From XBB1006 sp051877515 (lineage in GTDB: Bacteria; Bacillota; Clostridia; Lachnospirales; Lachnospiraceae), in contig JBJEIY010000035.1 in NCBI GenBank assembly GCA_051877515.1, forward strand, positions 1 through 64,000: a stretch of 64,000 nt of DNA, read 5' to 3'. The notes under the pieces were generated by a model that had not been told where the DNA came from, ran no database searches, and saw only the letters and a list, made by a program, of their open reading frames with translations. Shown one piece after another: positions 62,318 through 64,000 of the stretch. The position numbers and the translations under genes were made by a program. Every line of letters begins with the position of its first letter. Within the stretch, counting starts at the first letter, position 1.

Positions 62318-63115
62318 CTACAGGTAAAGGATCTCGGACATTTGTTCCCTTCCTGCCACGGAAATGGGAAAGTCCTCTCCGGAATAAGGGCAGTCACCCA
62401 TGGTCACTTCCATCTTTACTGTCTCATAGGCCAGACGTTCATAATTATTCTCCCGGGATAAATGTCCCAGCAATACCCCTTTAAAACGGTCATGTAGAAT
62501 ACCGGACAACAGTCTTCCGGAATTCTCGTTGGACAAATGTCCCCGGTTTCCCAGGATCCTCTGTTTCAGATAATAGGGATAGGTACCCACCTGTAGCATT
62601 TTTACATCATGGTTTGCCTCCAAAAGCAGCGCATCCAGGCCCTGAAGATTGGAAATGATATAGTCATCATACATTCCCATATCTGTGGCTACTGCCACCT
62701 TTTTCTCTCCCTGTCTTGCTACAAATGCACAGGGATCATTGGCATCATGGGAAATCCGAAAAGGATGCACCTGCATATCACCGATCTTAAACTCTTCATC
62801 ACAGGAAACCCTCTGAAACAGACTGTGATCAAATTCACCCAGTCCCTGGCATTCCAGGATCCCATCCATGGTACCCTGTGTGGCATAAATGGGAATGGAA
62901 TACTTTCTGGACAATACTCCCAGTCCTTTAATATGATCATTATGTTCATGCGTGATCAGGATTCCCGACACTTCCTCCGGTTTGATTCCCAGTTCCTGCA
63001 ATCCTGACACGATCCGTTTGCCACTGATGCCGGCATCCACCAGCAAATGGGTGGAATCACTTCCTATGTACACACAGTTTCCACTGCTACCGCTTGCTAT
63101 ACTACATAATCTCAT
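62318..63115 (-). CDS. metallo-beta-lactamase fold protein, WalJ/YycJ-like
   Basis: A 265-residue hydrolase of the YycJ/WalJ type, often near the WalRK cell-wall regulators and thought to act on nucleic acid or cell-cycle coordination. Start MRLCSIASGSSGNCVYIGSD is diagnostic; the metal motif is LITHEHNDHIKGL (H-x-H-x-D-H). Later ligands are DANDPCAFV and LGHLSREN. I chose the ATG giving MRLCS; it starts 5 bp after the upstream gene's stop, so the two are probably coupled. walRK is not in the window. Confidence 0.9.
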   Translation of the reverse strand: MRLCSIASGSSGNCVYIGSDSTHLLVDAGISGKRIVSGLQELGIKPEEVSGILITHEHNDHIKGLGVLSRKYSIPIYATQGTMDGILECQGLGEFDHSLFQRVSCDEEFKIGDMQVHPFRISHDANDPCAFVARQGEKKVAVATDMGMYDDYIISNLQGLDALLLEANHDVKMLQVGTYPYYLKQRILGNRGHLSNENSGRLLSGILHDRFKGVLLGHLSRENNYERLAYETVKMEVTMGDCPYSGEDFPISVAGREQMSEILYL

Positions 63116-63120
63116 TCGTC

Positions 63121-64000
63121 TTATTGTTCCTTCCACCGGATTTCAATCACATCTCCGGGGACTAATGTCTGGGTATAAGCCGCATTCTTCCCGTTGATCA
63201 GGGTTTCTACTGCCCGTCCATTGCCGGCATTAATGTCAAAATCAATTTCCTCAAAGATGTCTACAAACATATAATCCTTTCGACCATGAAGAACAACCGG
63301 CTCTCCGTTAACCGTAATGGGAAGTTTGACGTCATCACTACCGGAGGGAGAGATCCGTTTTTCCTCTTCCCCGGACAGTCCTTCACGGGTATCCCCGGTC
63401 AGCTCCTCTCCGCCATCTTCTCTCTGCCCTTCCTCTGTTTCTTCGTAATGAAGCTCACTGCCCAATACTGTCCAGTTCACGGAAAAGTTCTCATAAACCA
63501 GTGCGTCCATATTCTCACTGACATTGTTTACCAGGATCTCCCGGTCCATATCCACTTCCACATCCATGAATTCCTTGATCTGCTCTACTGTATAGTAGTT
63601 ACGCAGTTCGATACGGTCTCCCTCCTGCACTTTATAACCGGAAGGCTCCAGACAACCGTTTACTTCCACAAATTTCGGACAAATGATGGTTTTTCCATTC
63701 ACGATAAATGCAAGATCTTCCTGGGTATATTCCTTCAGATCTGCGATGGTGAAATCCGCACCGCTTCCCTCTGTGGAGGAAATGATCTCAATATCCGCAT
63801 TGGAGTGGATCGGCGTGGACAGATTCACCTGCTGTCCGTTTAGTTTTACCACAGCCGCATCCCCGGCTCCTCCCCGGGCAATCCTCGGTTTTCCGTTCAC
63901 GGTAAAATTCAACTCTTTGCCCCGGCGCGGGAACAGCTGATTGGTAGGGAATCCGGCCTGCAGTGCTGCATCCATAACGGTTAATTTGTTGTTGTCGTAT
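63121..64000 (-). CDS. C-terminal part of an FtsA-like protein with beta-grasp-type repeats
   Basis: The reading frame is open to the window edge, so the 5' part lies outside; about 290 residues are visible. Three segments each show a V-N-G turn, a second N-G and a G-D-x-I-E-I/L ending: NFTVNGKPR...ADIEI, FIVNGKTI...EGDRIELRNYY, and PITVNGEPV...PGDVIEIRW. This is the rhythm of ThiS/MoaD beta-grasp folds. An acidic, low-complexity linker (about EETEEGQREDGGEELTGD) separates the second and third. I recall similar C-termini in clostridial proteins annotated as FtsA-domain cell-division proteins, but the N-terminus that would decide is missing. Confidence 0.55.
   Translation of the reverse strand, partial: YDNNKLTVMDAALQAGFPTNQLFPRRGKELNFTVNGKPRIARGGAGDAAVVKLNGQQVNLSTPIHSNADIEIISSTEGSGADFTIADLKEYTQEDLAFIVNGKTIICPKFVEVNGCLEPSGYKVQEGDRIELRNYYTVEQIKEFMDVEVDMDREILVNNVSENMDALVYENFSVNWTVLGSELHYEETEEGQREDGGEELTGDTREGLSGEEEKRISPSGSDDVKLPITVNGEPVVLHGRKDYMFVDIFEEIDFDINAGNGRAVETLINGKNAAYTQTLVPGDVIEIRWKEQ

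Overview
The window reads as chromosomal core sequence of a strictly anaerobic, low-to-mid GC Firmicute, most likely a gut Lachnospiraceae (Clostridia). The reasons are a class III (glycyl radical) ribonucleotide reductase, a single-polypeptide pyruvate:ferredoxin oxidoreductase, formate-tetrahydrofolate ligase, a PurO-type IMP cyclohydrolase beside a stand-alone AICAR formyltransferase, and a trmD/rnhB/ylqG/ylqH region ordered as in Gram-positives. Genus cannot be fixed from the sequence alone. I see no rRNA, tRNA, CRISPR array, prophage or insertion sequence.

Layout. 1-2.4 kb is accessory: a CTGT microsatellite at the window edge, an AT-rich regulatory stretch, a LytTR-PAS regulator and an AT-rich DUF4143 ATPase. 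2.5-5.5 kb carries secG-rnr-smpB (export and RNA quality control). 5.5-9.2 kb is purC-purF-purB. 9.3-16.2 kb is a long leftward run, der-plsY-gpsA-nrdD-nrdG-dut-PRTase-like. Then come a DUF512 radical SAM protein and the large nifJ gene. 21.5-33.1 kb is an oligopeptide ABC transporter locus: two tandem lipoprotein binding proteins with separate promoters, two permeases, two ATPases with unusual extensions, and a membrane-anchored protein that looks like a divergent ApbE fold. A rightward ABC-F ATPase follows.

35.0-45.3 kb is a translation and secretion region on the minus strand: ylxM-ffh-rpsP-khpA-rimM-trmD, then rplS from its own promoter, then two signal peptidases flanking rbgA, rnhB, a FliK-like protein, an FlhB-C-terminal-like protein, yraN and a YbaK-type editing protein. 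45.4-54.8 kb holds DUF1275, ilvA, ftsY, smc, rnc, acpP, plsX, rpmF and DUF177. 54.8-62.3 kb has rightward tmcAL and dinB around a leftward one-carbon/purine block (IMP cyclohydrolase, fhs, folD, AICAR formyltransferase). The window ends with a WalJ-like beta-lactamase-fold protein and the 3' part of an FtsA-like gene running off the edge.

The genes cooperate in recognisable modules. fhs and folD make and interconvert formyl-tetrahydrofolate, which the AICAR formyltransferase uses, and the separate cyclohydrolase then closes the ring to IMP; purC, purF and purB provide other steps of the same pathway. ffh, ftsY, secG and two lepB genes serve protein export. plsX, acpP, plsY and gpsA serve phospholipid synthesis. 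The most unusual parts are the extended peptide transporter with its ApbE-like partner, a divergent promoter pair sharing one -35 box (one side apparently leaderless), structured leaders around fhs, and an ABC-F protein whose two ATP sites look asymmetric.
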